Position numbers and translations under genes: made by a program
Shown here: piece by piece, positions 38,538 through 45,989 of the stretch
Position numbering within the stretch: the first letter of the stretch is position 1
Layout of the letters: every line of letters begins with the position of its first letter
Origin: a virus
Direction: 5' to 3' (one strand)
DNA length: 46,427 bases
Virus record (IMG/VR): IMGVR_UViG_3300031565_000074
Location: 1 to 46,427 of that record
Notes under the pieces: generated by a model
What the model was told of the DNA's origin: nothing
Databases searched by the model: none
The model's input: the letters and a program-made list of their open reading frames with translations, nothing else

Positions 38538-39488
38538 TTAGATTCCTACCCTCGCCATCTCCCGCAGCTCCTCGATGTCCAGCAGCACCGGCTCTACCTT
38601 GCGCAGCTTCGCTATCTTGCGCCGGTCCTTATTCATGATGTTGATGTCCTTGGCCCATTGCGACTTGGAGATCTGATCAGAAGGATCAAGCGACGCCCTG
38701 GCCTCGCACCGGCAGTTGTAATCTTCGCCAGGCTTCAGGCCGGGCCCGTCCCACCGGAAGAACCTGCCATGCCGCCAGGCGTGATCGGGCCGCACCCGGG
38801 CGTCACGCGACGTGATCCAGATGTAACCAGGGAAGCCGGCCTGCGTCTGCCGTACCTGGCTGAAGTCGCCCAGCATCTTCCCTACCTGGTCGCGGGCCCA
38901 GAACTTTGCGCGGCTCGTCGTCACCCCGGTTAGTTGCTGGAACTTACCGGCCAGCGCCTTGCCGCTGATCCCCTTACCGACCGCTTCCTCTGTCAGCTTC
39001 CCTATCTCATCCAGGTAGTCGGCCCTGGTGGTGGTGATCAGGTTGGCGTTCAGCTCCGCGGCGCGCAGCATCGCCCGCTGGATCTCCGGCGTCTCGTCGG
39101 CCAGGCTGATGATGAGATCTCGTGGCCGCTGCAGTTTCCCCGCGCTTCCCAGCTGGCGCATGGCGGTCGCTACCCGCTTGATGTTCCACTCGTTCAGCTC
39201 CTTCACCAGCTTGACGATCTCATCACGCATCGTGACGGGGATCATCACCCCGCCGTAGTTGACAAGTCGGCCCCTGGTCGCCGGATCGGCTTGGCCGACA
39301 ATGCCTTTCTCCAGGTCGTTGATCTTGTCCCAGATGTCGTCGGTGGTTGGCCGGACCTCGAGCTTGTATTGCTTCTCCAGCCCGGGCAGGGTAGCGGACG
39401 CCAAGCGGTAGACGTATCGCTCGAACAGCAGCTCGAACTGGCGCTCAAGATGAAAGGGATATCTGTGGCTGGGTTCCTCTATCGGCAT
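38538..39488 (-). CDS. Head morphogenesis protein (Mu F-like minor capsid)
   Basis: 316 residues from ATG 39488, with GAGG four bases upstream; an open extension to 39629 looks spurious. The C-terminal region (GFPGYIWITSRDARVRPDHA, then HGRFFRWDGPGLKPGEDYNC, RCEA) matches the Mu gpF/SPP1 gp7-like minor head family, and a Cys/His-rich spot (CRCEA) is typical. It would assist portal and capsid assembly. Confidence 0.85.
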   Translation of the reverse strand: MPIEEPSHRYPFHLERQFELLFERYVYRLASATLPGLEKQYKLEVRPTTDDIWDKINDLEKGIVGQADPATRGRLVNYGGVMIPVTMRDEIVKLVKELNEWNIKRVATAMRQLGSAGKLQRPRDLIISLADETPEIQRAMLRAAELNANLITTTRADYLDEIGKLTEEAVGKGISGKALAGKFQQLTGVTTSRAKFWARDQVGKMLGDFSQVRQTQAGFPGYIWITSRDARVRPDHAWRHGRFFRWDGPGLKPGEDYNCRCEARASLDPSDQISKSQWAKDINIMNKDRRKIAKLRKVEPVLLDIEELREMARVGI

Positions 39489-39692
39489 GGGTCCTCGTAG
39501 TAGTTGAACGCGGCGTATTACCTGGCATTCCCGCGCTCTACCGGCTGTCAATTCTCCCCAGGAACCGGCTTGCATCCGGCGCTGTGCTGCCGGAGTAGTT
39601 GGCCCGCCTTTTCCCGGCCGTCGCGTCACCTCTCAGCTTCGCGCTCTCGCCAGGCGGGCCAAGCGCCCGTATCCGTTCGGATCAGTCGGCGC
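39489..39692. other. 204-bp non-coding stretch with large inverted repeats
   Basis: No gene I can support. It carries an 11-bp perfect inverted repeat (39599-39609 with 39652-39662) separated by 42 bases, and a 7-bp pair (39661-39667 with 39688-39694) that overlaps the stop of the upstream gene, enclosing a smaller stem. On the minus strand this falls after the 39693 gene. It may be a terminator-like or processing structure. The reading frame of the F-like gene is open through the first 141 bases but lacks a ribosome site. Confidence 0.5.
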
Positions 39693-39923
39693 TTACTTCA
39701 ATAACCGCTGCGCGCACTCATCGCTCGCCACGGCGTAATGCCCCTCGGTCAGGTCCAGGATCCACTCGCCCGGCAGCACTACCCGGGGCCCGTCGATGGT
39801 GTTGACCGTCCGCTTCGCCTTGGTCTGCCAAGCCTGCACCTTCAACACCTGCAAGCCCGAACTTTCCTTCTTGGCGGGCGCTTCCTTCGCCCCGGGTTTC
39901 TTCGCCTCTTTCTTCTCGTCCAT
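39693..39923 (-). CDS. Small hypothetical structural protein
   Basis: 76 residues from ATG 39923 with AGGAGGAACTGAG in front. A Lys/Glu/Ala-rich head is followed by a beta-like part (LQVLKVQAWQTKAKRTVNTI, VVLPGEWILDLTEGHYAVA). Unknown family; its place in the head cluster suggests a virion or assembly protein. Its stop codon is in a hairpin arm. Confidence 0.6.
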   Translation of the reverse strand: MDEKKEAKKPGAKEAPAKKESSGLQVLKVQAWQTKAKRTVNTIDGPRVVLPGEWILDLTEGHYAVASDECAQRLLK

Positions 39924-39924
39924 C

Positions 39925-40122
39925 TCAGTTCCTCCTCGCTTTAATTACGTCCTCTGGTTTGTTTCTCCCGTCCACCACCTGGATCACGCAGGAACGCCGC
40001 GCTGCGTCCAGCCGCACCGGCACCGTCATGTACGCCCGGGCCTCGGCCACCACGGCATGCACCGTGTCCAGCGCGGCCTGCTCCACCAGGATCAATCTAC
40101 CTTTTGGCCCTGCGTTACTCAT
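39925..40122 (-). CDS. Small hypothetical protein downstream of the portal
   Basis: 65 residues from ATG 40122, with GAGG eight bases in front, overlapping the portal stop by 8 bases. Sequence: SNAGPKGRLILVEQAALDTV and HAVVAEARAYMTVPVRLDAA, then a basic end. No family recognised. Likely a head accessory protein. Confidence 0.6.
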   Translation of the reverse strand: MSNAGPKGRLILVEQAALDTVHAVVAEARAYMTVPVRLDAARRSCVIQVVDGRNKPEDVIKARRN

Positions 40123-42316
40123 CCCTGTTGCCTCGCTTCTTTGCTATCCGCCTTGACGCTTCCAGCTTGGCGAACTGTGCCGGCACCTTTGACAACTCGG
40201 TGGCCAGCCAGCTCTCGGCCTTCACGTTGTCCCACTGGTCGCCGGTGAAGCGGATGCTCTGGAACCCTACCTCGCCATTATCCCGTAGTACACCCTGCAA
40301 GGCGATCACTCCCTTGTCCAGGTCCAGCTCCTCGTGTCTCATCATCGGCTCATCCTCGAACTCAGCCCAGGGCAGCAGCTTGATCTCTGTCGCGCGCGGC
40401 TCCGGCAGGTAGTTGTCGCCGGTGATCTTGTGCTTCTTCACCCAGCGCTGCGCCTCTCCGGCGGTCCATTGCTCACGGTCGAAGCGCAACGACTGCCACG
40501 AGGCCGCCGTCTTCCCTTTTAACCTGCCGACGATCGCCCGCACCCCTTTCGCTCCGGCAACCTTCTGCGACTTGAACCCGTGATCCTGGTCGAACAGCCT
40601 CGGGCTCTTGAGCCGGATCCGAATCTCGTTCTCGGTTGTCTCTACCGGGTCCGCCTGGATCATCAGCCGGTCGACTTCGAGTATGGATAGCTTGTCGGCT
40701 GAGTAGTCCACTACCCGCCTTACACCAGGCAGATGCTTGTCGGCCCATGCCTTCTGCGCTTCCGCGCTCCAGCCCTTGCCGAACAGCACCGCCTGGGTTG
40801 CCAGCTGGTCGGTCGAATCCATAAGCCCGGTGATCACCAGCACCCCTTCCCCCTCGCGCCTGCTATCTATCCTGAACCCCTTGGCTTTGAATAGCCCAGG
40901 GCGCCGCACCTGCAGGCGCTGCCATTCGCCGCCAAGGTTTACACGGTCGAACGCTATCCGCCCGGCGCCGACTCGCTTGCCGTCCACCACCATGCTGCCG
41001 CGCCCGTCCTGCTGCTGCGTCTCGTCGTCGGGCTTGTCGGTGTCGTCACTCTCGTCATCGCCATCTTCCGCCGGTTGGCTCTGGTCCAGTACCGAGAAGT
41101 ATGGGTCGCGGCCCCGTAGCTCCTCGGGGGTCTTGACCTTGCCGCTCTGCGTGTCCAGCACGTCGCGCTCTGAATTCCGTTTCTCTATCTCGGACTTCAG
41201 GCTCGGCGACAATTCCCACAGGGTGTTGAACTTGATATTGTAGATCAGCTTGCCCCCCATGGATGAGTAGGCGGGGCCCTGCCGCTCCCTTACCACCAGG
41301 TCGATCAGCTTGCGCCATTCAGGCTCGAGCTTGTCCTGCTGGAACTCCGAGATCGAATTGTAGTAGTTGATGCTGTCTTCCTCGGCGGACGTCAGCACGC
41401 CCTGCACCCTGCCCAGCAGGATGTTGACCGGCATCTGCGTGGCGCCGGCGATGCTCTTGAAGATGAAATCCAGGATGTCGCCCAGGCCGCTCAGCTGCAC
41501 GTTGACCCGGCCCAGCTCCTCATCCTTCGCCACGCCCATCATGCTGCTGGTGTCGATCCACTCGCGGATCTTCTTGAGCACCGCGGCCTGCTTCTCCTTT
41601 GGCAGCGTGACGAACTCATCACTCTTGAATACCAGCATCGACAGGACCTGCATCAAGTGGGACACGCTCCACAACGCGCTGTCCTGGGCGCTGATCGCGT
41701 CCCATACGGTGTTGACCCGGCTGATCCCCATCGACGTGCGGGTATTGAATTCGTTGCTCACCCATATCATCCGGCTCTGGTGGACCTCCACTCCCTGCAC
41801 GGTGAAGTAGATCTCCTTGTAGTTCTTTGCCGTAGGGTGCAGCGCCCGCCGCACGTTGACGGTGAACTCGCCTGGCTCGGAGAGCAGGTTGATGTAGTCC
41901 ACCCGCCTGATGTTCTCGGGCATGGGCTTCCAGTAGTTGATCTGGTCGTCAAGGTTCTCCGCGATAACACCGATGAAAGCGGCGCAGCCCTTGGGGTAGA
42001 TCCCCGCGTGCTTCACCACTTCACGCATCACGTGCTTGGCGCCCAGTTCCTTCAGGCGCGTCTGGACGTATAGGTTGGTTTCTTGCTTCTTGGTCTCGAG
42101 CTCGAACCCGGCCCGGGTTGAATCGTCGGCGGGAGCCTCTATCACTCGCTGCATGAATCCGTTGGAAGAATATCGGTCGTATAGATCCTGATCGCCCCAC
42201 ACATTCGCGCCGCCCTGCAGCCGCTGCGTCCTGTCGTTACTTCCACCGCGGCCGGTCAGTGGGTCTTGGTAAGCATCAAACGCGGCCTTCAACCGACTCA
42301 CTATCTTGATCGCCAT
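40115..42316 (-). CDS. Portal protein (DUF1073-type) with three C-terminal repeats
   Basis: 733 residues. Residues 40-430 match the DUF1073 portal family: DLYDRYSSNGFMQRVIEAPA, RTSMGISRVNTVWDAI, LGRVQGVLTSAEEDSINYYN, then LEPEWRKLIDLVVRE. After an acidic linker (417-437), three diverged repeats (about 466-530, 567-630, 664-706) share G-V-x-x-[IL]-x-G-x-[LM] ... Q-[SA]-x-x-F-x-x-x-x-W-[ST]-x-x-x-A-x-x-W. The motif is familiar from prohead proteases and head-maturation proteins, and finding it in a portal is unusual. The portal is the entry channel for DNA. AAAGGAGACGCT precedes ATG 42316. Confidence 0.88.
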   Translation of the reverse strand: MAIKIVSRLKAAFDAYQDPLTGRGGSNDRTQRLQGGANVWGDQDLYDRYSSNGFMQRVIEAPADDSTRAGFELETKKQETNLYVQTRLKELGAKHVMREVVKHAGIYPKGCAAFIGVIAENLDDQINYWKPMPENIRRVDYINLLSEPGEFTVNVRRALHPTAKNYKEIYFTVQGVEVHQSRMIWVSNEFNTRTSMGISRVNTVWDAISAQDSALWSVSHLMQVLSMLVFKSDEFVTLPKEKQAAVLKKIREWIDTSSMMGVAKDEELGRVNVQLSGLGDILDFIFKSIAGATQMPVNILLGRVQGVLTSAEEDSINYYNSISEFQQDKLEPEWRKLIDLVVRERQGPAYSSMGGKLIYNIKFNTLWELSPSLKSEIEKRNSERDVLDTQSGKVKTPEELRGRDPYFSVLDQSQPAEDGDDESDDTDKPDDETQQQDGRGSMVVDGKRVGAGRIAFDRVNLGGEWQRLQVRRPGLFKAKGFRIDSRREGEGVLVITGLMDSTDQLATQAVLFGKGWSAEAQKAWADKHLPGVRRVVDYSADKLSILEVDRLMIQADPVETTENEIRIRLKSPRLFDQDHGFKSQKVAGAKGVRAIVGRLKGKTAASWQSLRFDREQWTAGEAQRWVKKHKITGDNYLPEPRATEIKLLPWAEFEDEPMMRHEELDLDKGVIALQGVLRDNGEVGFQSIRFTGDQWDNVKAESWLATELSKVPAQFAKLEASRRIAKKRGNRDE

Positions 42317-42348
42317 AGCGTCTCCTTTCAGTTGCCATCACCATTGTT

Positions 42349-42377
42349 AGTTTAGCAATCGCCGGGTTCCCTGTCCA
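42349..42377 (-). promoter_or_regulatory. Possible promoter upstream of the portal gene
   Basis: TGGACA (42372-42377), 17 bases and TAAACT (42349-42354) with an extended -10 TGC fall between the terminase stop and the portal start, with a predicted 26-base leader. The -10 is only a partial match. Confidence 0.45.
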
Positions 42378-42389
42378 TTCTTTTTTCAC

Positions 42390-43682
42390 TTAATATCTGT
42401 CCTCCAGCCGGCGCCGCATCCCTATCCGCATCGCCCTGATCAGGCTGGCCAGGCTGTCCGGCGCGTCGTCGGGCTCCTCGCCTTCGCGGTAGTCCAGCAC
42501 CTGGGCCATGTACTCCGGCTGCGTCTCGGGGATCCAGTGCAGCAGCCTGAAGTTCTTTACCGCGTAGGTCAGGATCTTGATGTGCTTGTTCTCTACCTCG
42601 TTGACCTCCATCACGGCCGGCCAATACTTACGCATCTCCTTCGCACACCATCCCTTGTCAGCGTTGCTCTCGACGTATAGCGTGCCGGTGTTGTATTTGC
42701 TGATGAACTCCGCTACCTCCTCGCAGATCGTCGTGCTGTCCTTGCGCCACATCTTCCCGGTCGCGTAATACTTCCCTTCCCAGAATCCGATCACTGACAC
42801 GGCCGTGAAATGCGTCCCCTTGTATGCCGGGTCCTCGTAGGCCCTGCCCTCGCAGCGCTTCGGCCATTCTTTGGCTTCAACAGGATCAGGGAACAGGCGC
42901 TCGCTGTCAGCGATGATGTGCAGCAGGTAGTTGCGCGCATACATCGGCGCGCTCATGCTCCCCTTAAGTTGCAGCAAGTATTCAGGCGTGAATCCGGGGA
43001 TAGCCAGCGTCCCGATCGGGTGCTTGATGATGCCCGGCTTGTCTTTCCACTGGCCATCATCATTCTGCCGATGCCATCCGTCCTGCTGGTGCCACGGCGT
43101 TCCAAGATTGCCTATCACTCCACCAGGGTTGCGCACGTTCTGCTGCTCGTCGCGGTAGTACCTGGTCGCCTCCCGCTCCGCCTTAGATACCATGTCCTTG
43201 ATGGTGTCCAGGTCATCGTTGATCAGGAACTCGAAATGACTGCCGGTCACCTTTGTGTCGCGGCCGGCGCAGTCGATTGATCCTTCCTTGCTGGGTTCCT
43301 TCTTGGTAGGCAATACGATCCGGCCGCGGCGGTCTACCCGCAGCCTGAAGTTGTCTATCCCCCGGACCTTCCGGTATAGCTCTTTGATCTTTGGGCCGCG
43401 GTAGTGCCCGGCGATCTCCTCGAGCGTGTCGCATGAATTGGTGTAGGTCTTTCGGCTGAGTAGGATCCTGTCTTCAGCCTTGAATAGGTGGCGCCAGATG
43501 GGCCCCACTACAGTGACGGCCGTCGTCTTGAAACTACCGCGGTGGGCTTGCTTCCATACGTCCTTGGTTGCTGTCCAGAACTCCTTGATCCATTTGCCGT
43601 GGTCCTCGGTTAGCTTGTCGTACCCCAGGAAGTGCCCGAGTATGTGTGGCTGGTCATATATCTTTGCGCCGAGCTCGTTCAC
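42390..43682 (-). CDS. terL: Terminase large subunit
   Basis: 430 residues. Non-classical Walker A QAHRGSFKTT (45-54), Walker B FLINDD (152-157), and a C-terminal nuclease part with EDPAYKGTHFTAV, TLYVESNADKGW and DDAPDSLASL supplying acidic residues. It cuts and pumps DNA into the head through the portal. It starts with GTG 43682; upstream is a 12-base gap. No clear small-subunit gene is adjacent; the junction gene is the best candidate. It is followed by the portal, the standard packaging order. Confidence 0.9.
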   Translation of the reverse strand: MNELGAKIYDQPHILGHFLGYDKLTEDHGKWIKEFWTATKDVWKQAHRGSFKTTAVTVVGPIWRHLFKAEDRILLSRKTYTNSCDTLEEIAGHYRGPKIKELYRKVRGIDNFRLRVDRRGRIVLPTKKEPSKEGSIDCAGRDTKVTGSHFEFLINDDLDTIKDMVSKAEREATRYYRDEQQNVRNPGGVIGNLGTPWHQQDGWHRQNDDGQWKDKPGIIKHPIGTLAIPGFTPEYLLQLKGSMSAPMYARNYLLHIIADSERLFPDPVEAKEWPKRCEGRAYEDPAYKGTHFTAVSVIGFWEGKYYATGKMWRKDSTTICEEVAEFISKYNTGTLYVESNADKGWCAKEMRKYWPAVMEVNEVENKHIKILTYAVKNFRLLHWIPETQPEYMAQVLDYREGEEPDDAPDSLASLIRAMRIGMRRRLEDRY

Positions 43683-43694
43683 CCTGGGCTGTCC

Positions 43695-43907
43695 TTAGAT
43701 CATCCGACGTAGGAGTTTCCTCAACTGGTCTTGTAGGTCCTGCGCGTTGCTCTTGCTGATCATCAGCAGCTGGCGCTCCAGCTTTTTGCCCTCTCTGGTG
43801 ATCCCCCTGACCACCAGGCCGATCGCCCGCCGCTCGCACTTGGATCCCTTCTCAATCGTCTTGTATTCCCCGGCCTCTACCTCCGCCTGGATTACCTCGA
43901 TGCCCAT
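43695..43907 (-). CDS. Small hypothetical protein before terminase
   Basis: 70 residues from ATG 43907 with TGAGGAC in front. A beta-rich first half (IEVIQAEVEAGEYKTIEKGS) is followed by a basic helical end (LLMISKSNAQDLQDQLRKLL). No family recognised. Position suggests a packaging accessory. Confidence 0.6.
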   Translation of the reverse strand: MGIEVIQAEVEAGEYKTIEKGSKCERRAIGLVVRGITREGKKLERQLLMISKSNAQDLQDQLRKLLRRMI

Positions 43908-43911
43908 GTCC

Positions 43912-44061
43912 TCACTCCGGCGTCGGCGTCACCACGGCCGGGTCAAAGGGATTGTTGCGCGCCTGTGACTTCACACAGCCCAGCGCCCCCACCACCAACA
44001 ACACCACCACCAACACGAACATCACCGTCACTCCTACCTGCGCTTTGGTCTTCATCATCAT
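43912..44061 (-). CDS. Small lipoprotein
   Basis: 49 residues from a run of three ATG codons (first at 44061; GGGAGGGAGA in front). MMMKTKAQVGVTVMFVLVVV then LLVVGALGC is a hydrophobic signal ending in a lipobox-like Cys at residue 29, followed by a short polar tail with PTPE at the end. It would be lipid-anchored in the envelope. Rz1-like spanin, superinfection-exclusion lipoprotein and virion accessory are all possible. It is coupled to the zinc-ribbon gene upstream. Confidence 0.6.
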   Translation of the reverse strand: MMMKTKAQVGVTVMFVLVVVLLVVGALGCVKSQARNNPFDPAVVTPTPE

Positions 44062-44192
44062 TCTCCCTCCCTGATTAGCTTACCACACTCGTGGCATTTA
44101 TAATACCTTACCCCGTCCTTCATCACCACCTGGTCTAGCCGCGTTCTCTGGTAACAGTAAGGGCAGATCACTGTGCGCGGCCCCTTCCTCAC
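44058..44192 (-). CDS. Small zinc-ribbon protein
   Basis: 44 residues from GTG 44192 with GGAG in front. CPYC at residues 10-13 and CHEC at 33-36 form a zinc ribbon with a basic surface (VRKGPRTV, GVRYYKCHECGK). The start overlaps the upstream stop (GTGA), and the stop overlaps the lipoprotein ATG. A nucleic-acid-binding regulator is plausible. Confidence 0.65.
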   Translation of the reverse strand: MRKGPRTVICPYCYQRTRLDQVVMKDGVRYYKCHECGKLIREGE

Positions 44193-44431
44193 CCTCGCAC
44201 TCCGTCCTTCCTGTGGACGCCAAGGTCCGGCTTCGTGCCTGGATCCAACTTGGTCGGCTTGACGAATTGAGCTTTGGCCAGCTCGATCCGCAGGTTGACG
44301 ATCATGTCTGAGGCGTAGTTGATCACCTTGCCGACGCCGCGCTCCTCTAGCAGGTTGCGCAGCTCCTCCACCTGGTCCATCACCATCTTGTCCCGTAGCA
44401 CGTCGGGCGCTTCTTGCTCGTTGCCGATCAT
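44189..44431 (-). CDS. Hypothetical protein, helical N-terminal half
   Basis: 80 residues from ATG 44431 (GGGAGCCAAGAC in front). The first half is helical and acidic (MVMDQVEELRNLLEERGVGK), the second basic and proline-containing. No family recognised. It overlaps neighbours by four bases at each end. Confidence 0.6.
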   Translation of the reverse strand: MIGNEQEAPDVLRDKMVMDQVEELRNLLEERGVGKVINYASDMIVNLRIELAKAQFVKPTKLDPGTKPDLGVHRKDGVRG

Positions 44432-44592
44432 GTCTTGGCTCCCTTCGGACGTTTCCTATATCTCACCTTGCCACACCCCTCACATGCCCGGCCCTGCTGA
44501 TCATAAGCCAGGTCAAACCAGCGCGTCCAGTCGTGGCCCTTGATGCCGCACCAGGTTCGGCGCCACCAGCAGGCTATGCGCCAGCCTATCAT
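44428..44592 (-). CDS. Small Trp/Cys-rich protein
   Basis: 54 residues from ATG 44592. A Trp/Arg-rich head (MIGWRIACWWRRTWCGIKGH) with Cys8 and Cys15 and a later CEGC give a possible metal site. The frame begins in the stop of the previous gene (ATGA). Function unknown. Confidence 0.55.
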   Translation of the reverse strand: MIGWRIACWWRRTWCGIKGHDWTRWFDLAYDQQGRACEGCGKVRYRKRPKGAKT

Positions 44593-44993
44593 CCCTTGCC
44601 TCCCTTCTCGCGCTCTGCCAGCATCGCGTCGGCTATCTTGTATACCTCTTTGGCCAACTTCTTGTCGTCAACCACTGATGCCGGTTTGCGAAGCCCGAGC
44701 AAGCCCGTCAGCACCGCGGCCGCGAACTGGTCGCGCAGCTCTGTCCTCGCCCTGGCCTTTTCCCGGCGCTCCAGCTCGTCCACCTGCTCGTTGGTCATAA
44801 CCATCGCCGTCGGCTTGCCTATCTGCTCAGCAACTATCTCCTGAATCACCCCGGGCAGTGCGTTCGTCAATTCTCTGGCCTGGCCAGTTAGCTTGACTCC
44901 TCCTATAACTTCTACCCGGCGCCGTATCTCCTCTGCGTCAACCTCCTTGGTCGCCAGCTTCGGAGTTCTTTGCTGGTCTTCCCACTTGGCCAT
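44589..44993 (-). CDS. Hypothetical protein
   Basis: 134 residues from ATG 44993 (TGATG overlap; AAAGGGGTTGAGTG in front). A helix-rich, charged protein (EVDAEEIRRRVEVIGGVKLT, VIQEIVAEQIGKP, ERREKARARTELRDQFAAAV). It could be a packaging or regulatory protein; the region is upstream of terL. Not recognised. Confidence 0.65.
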   Translation of the reverse strand: MAKWEDQQRTPKLATKEVDAEEIRRRVEVIGGVKLTGQARELTNALPGVIQEIVAEQIGKPTAMVMTNEQVDELERREKARARTELRDQFAAAVLTGLLGLRKPASVVDDKKLAKEVYKIADAMLAEREKGGKG

Positions 44994-45244
44994 CACTCAA
45001 CCCCTTTCGTTTCAATTCCCATAGCCTTTACCTCCAGCACCGTCTTGCTTACATCATGTGTTTTCTCTTTGCGGCTTCCGGTTTTCGCAAAGACGAGTCT
45101 TATGCGTTTGCCCTTCTTGCTGGCCAACCACAGCACCTCAGCGTGAGTTAATGGCATCAGGTCTATAATCATTGAGTCGGTCTTTTTCACAAATTCGCGC
45201 ATTTTCCTTCTTGCTTCGCGCGCTAGCACTATTCCAAGATCCAT
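44993..45244 (-). CDS. Hypothetical small protein
   Basis: 83 residues from ATG 45244, sharing a base with the upstream stop (TGATG). Basic, with a beta part near IIDLMPLTHAEVLWLASKKG and a Lys-rich middle. The C-terminus ETKGVE encodes the ribosome site for the next gene. No family recognised. Confidence 0.6.
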   Translation of the reverse strand: MDLGIVLAREARRKMREFVKKTDSMIIDLMPLTHAEVLWLASKKGKRIRLVFAKTGSRKEKTHDVSKTVLEVKAMGIETKGVE

Positions 45245-45756
45245 CACTCACCCCCCTGCTTCCACGCCAGCATCTTCTGGATGCACTCGGACCAGCTCGC
45301 GCCCGACCACGTCTTCGAGATTCCCAGGTCGGCTTTGTCCTTGGCTTCCTCGCCCCAGTTTGGCTGCCGATACCACGTAATGGAATAAGTCATTATCGCG
45401 CTGTTGGTTTCTGGCTTGTGTTCCGCAGCACACTCGGCCGTGTATCTCCCTCCCAGCCCCATCAGCGCGGCTGCCATCTTCGCCATCCGCTCGGCCTCCA
45501 AGCCGGCGTAGTCCTTCAGCGAGGCTATGGCCAGGGCGTCGGTCACTGGCTCGGTGGGCGCCGCTTCAGAAAGCAGCACGTCCGGCCCGGACACGTGCTC
45601 GGCAATCATGTAAGCTTCCGTCTCCACAACATTCTCGTTGATGCGGTCGATCAAGACCATCAGCCCGGTCAGCGCCACCAGCCCCAACGCCAGCACCATC
45701 AACTTCCCCAGCCACGCTACCCGATCCTCCAGCTTCTGCATCCTGCTCTTTCCCAT
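45244..45756 (-). CDS. Membrane protein with periplasmic domain
   Basis: 170 residues from ATG 45756 with GGGAGGGTGAC in front. A short basic helix (1-16) is followed by one membrane segment (LGKLMVLALGLVALTGLMVL, about 16-35) and a 130-residue soluble domain with two Cys and several Trp (SITWYRQPNWGEE, SGASWSECIQKML). Type II membrane topology is likely. The function could be spanin-like, exclusion or entry control. Confidence 0.6.
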   Translation of the reverse strand: MGKSRMQKLEDRVAWLGKLMVLALGLVALTGLMVLIDRINENVVETEAYMIAEHVSGPDVLLSEAAPTEPVTDALAIASLKDYAGLEAERMAKMAAALMGLGGRYTAECAAEHKPETNSAIMTYSITWYRQPNWGEEAKDKADLGISKTWSGASWSECIQKMLAWKQGGE

Positions 45757-45770
45757 GTCACCCTCCCGCG

Positions 45771-45974
45771 TTATTCGCCGTCCCTTAAATGAATCAGCGC
45801 TCGCCTCGCATAGAGTGCGGCGCCGTTCGCTACGTAGAGTATCAGATATTCCCCCGGAGTTGCCACGTATTCATTCGCAAGATACATCGCCCCCAGCTGG
45901 CCCACCGTCCAGATCACCGCCGCGATCCATATCCCCGTGTCCACCACCATCATGCTCATCCTTGTCCTGCTCAC
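45771..45974 (-). CDS. Small two-span membrane protein
   Basis: 67 residues from GTG 45974, with GGGAGGGGATA in front. Two hydrophobic segments (VVDTGIWIAAVIWTVGQLGA and GEYLILYVANGAALYARRAL) suggest a small inner-membrane protein, possibly holin-like or exclusion-related. Not recognised. Confidence 0.6.
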   Translation of the reverse strand: MSRTRMSMMVVDTGIWIAAVIWTVGQLGAMYLANEYVATPGEYLILYVANGAALYARRALIHLRDGE

Positions 45975-45989
45975 TATCCCCTCCCGCGT

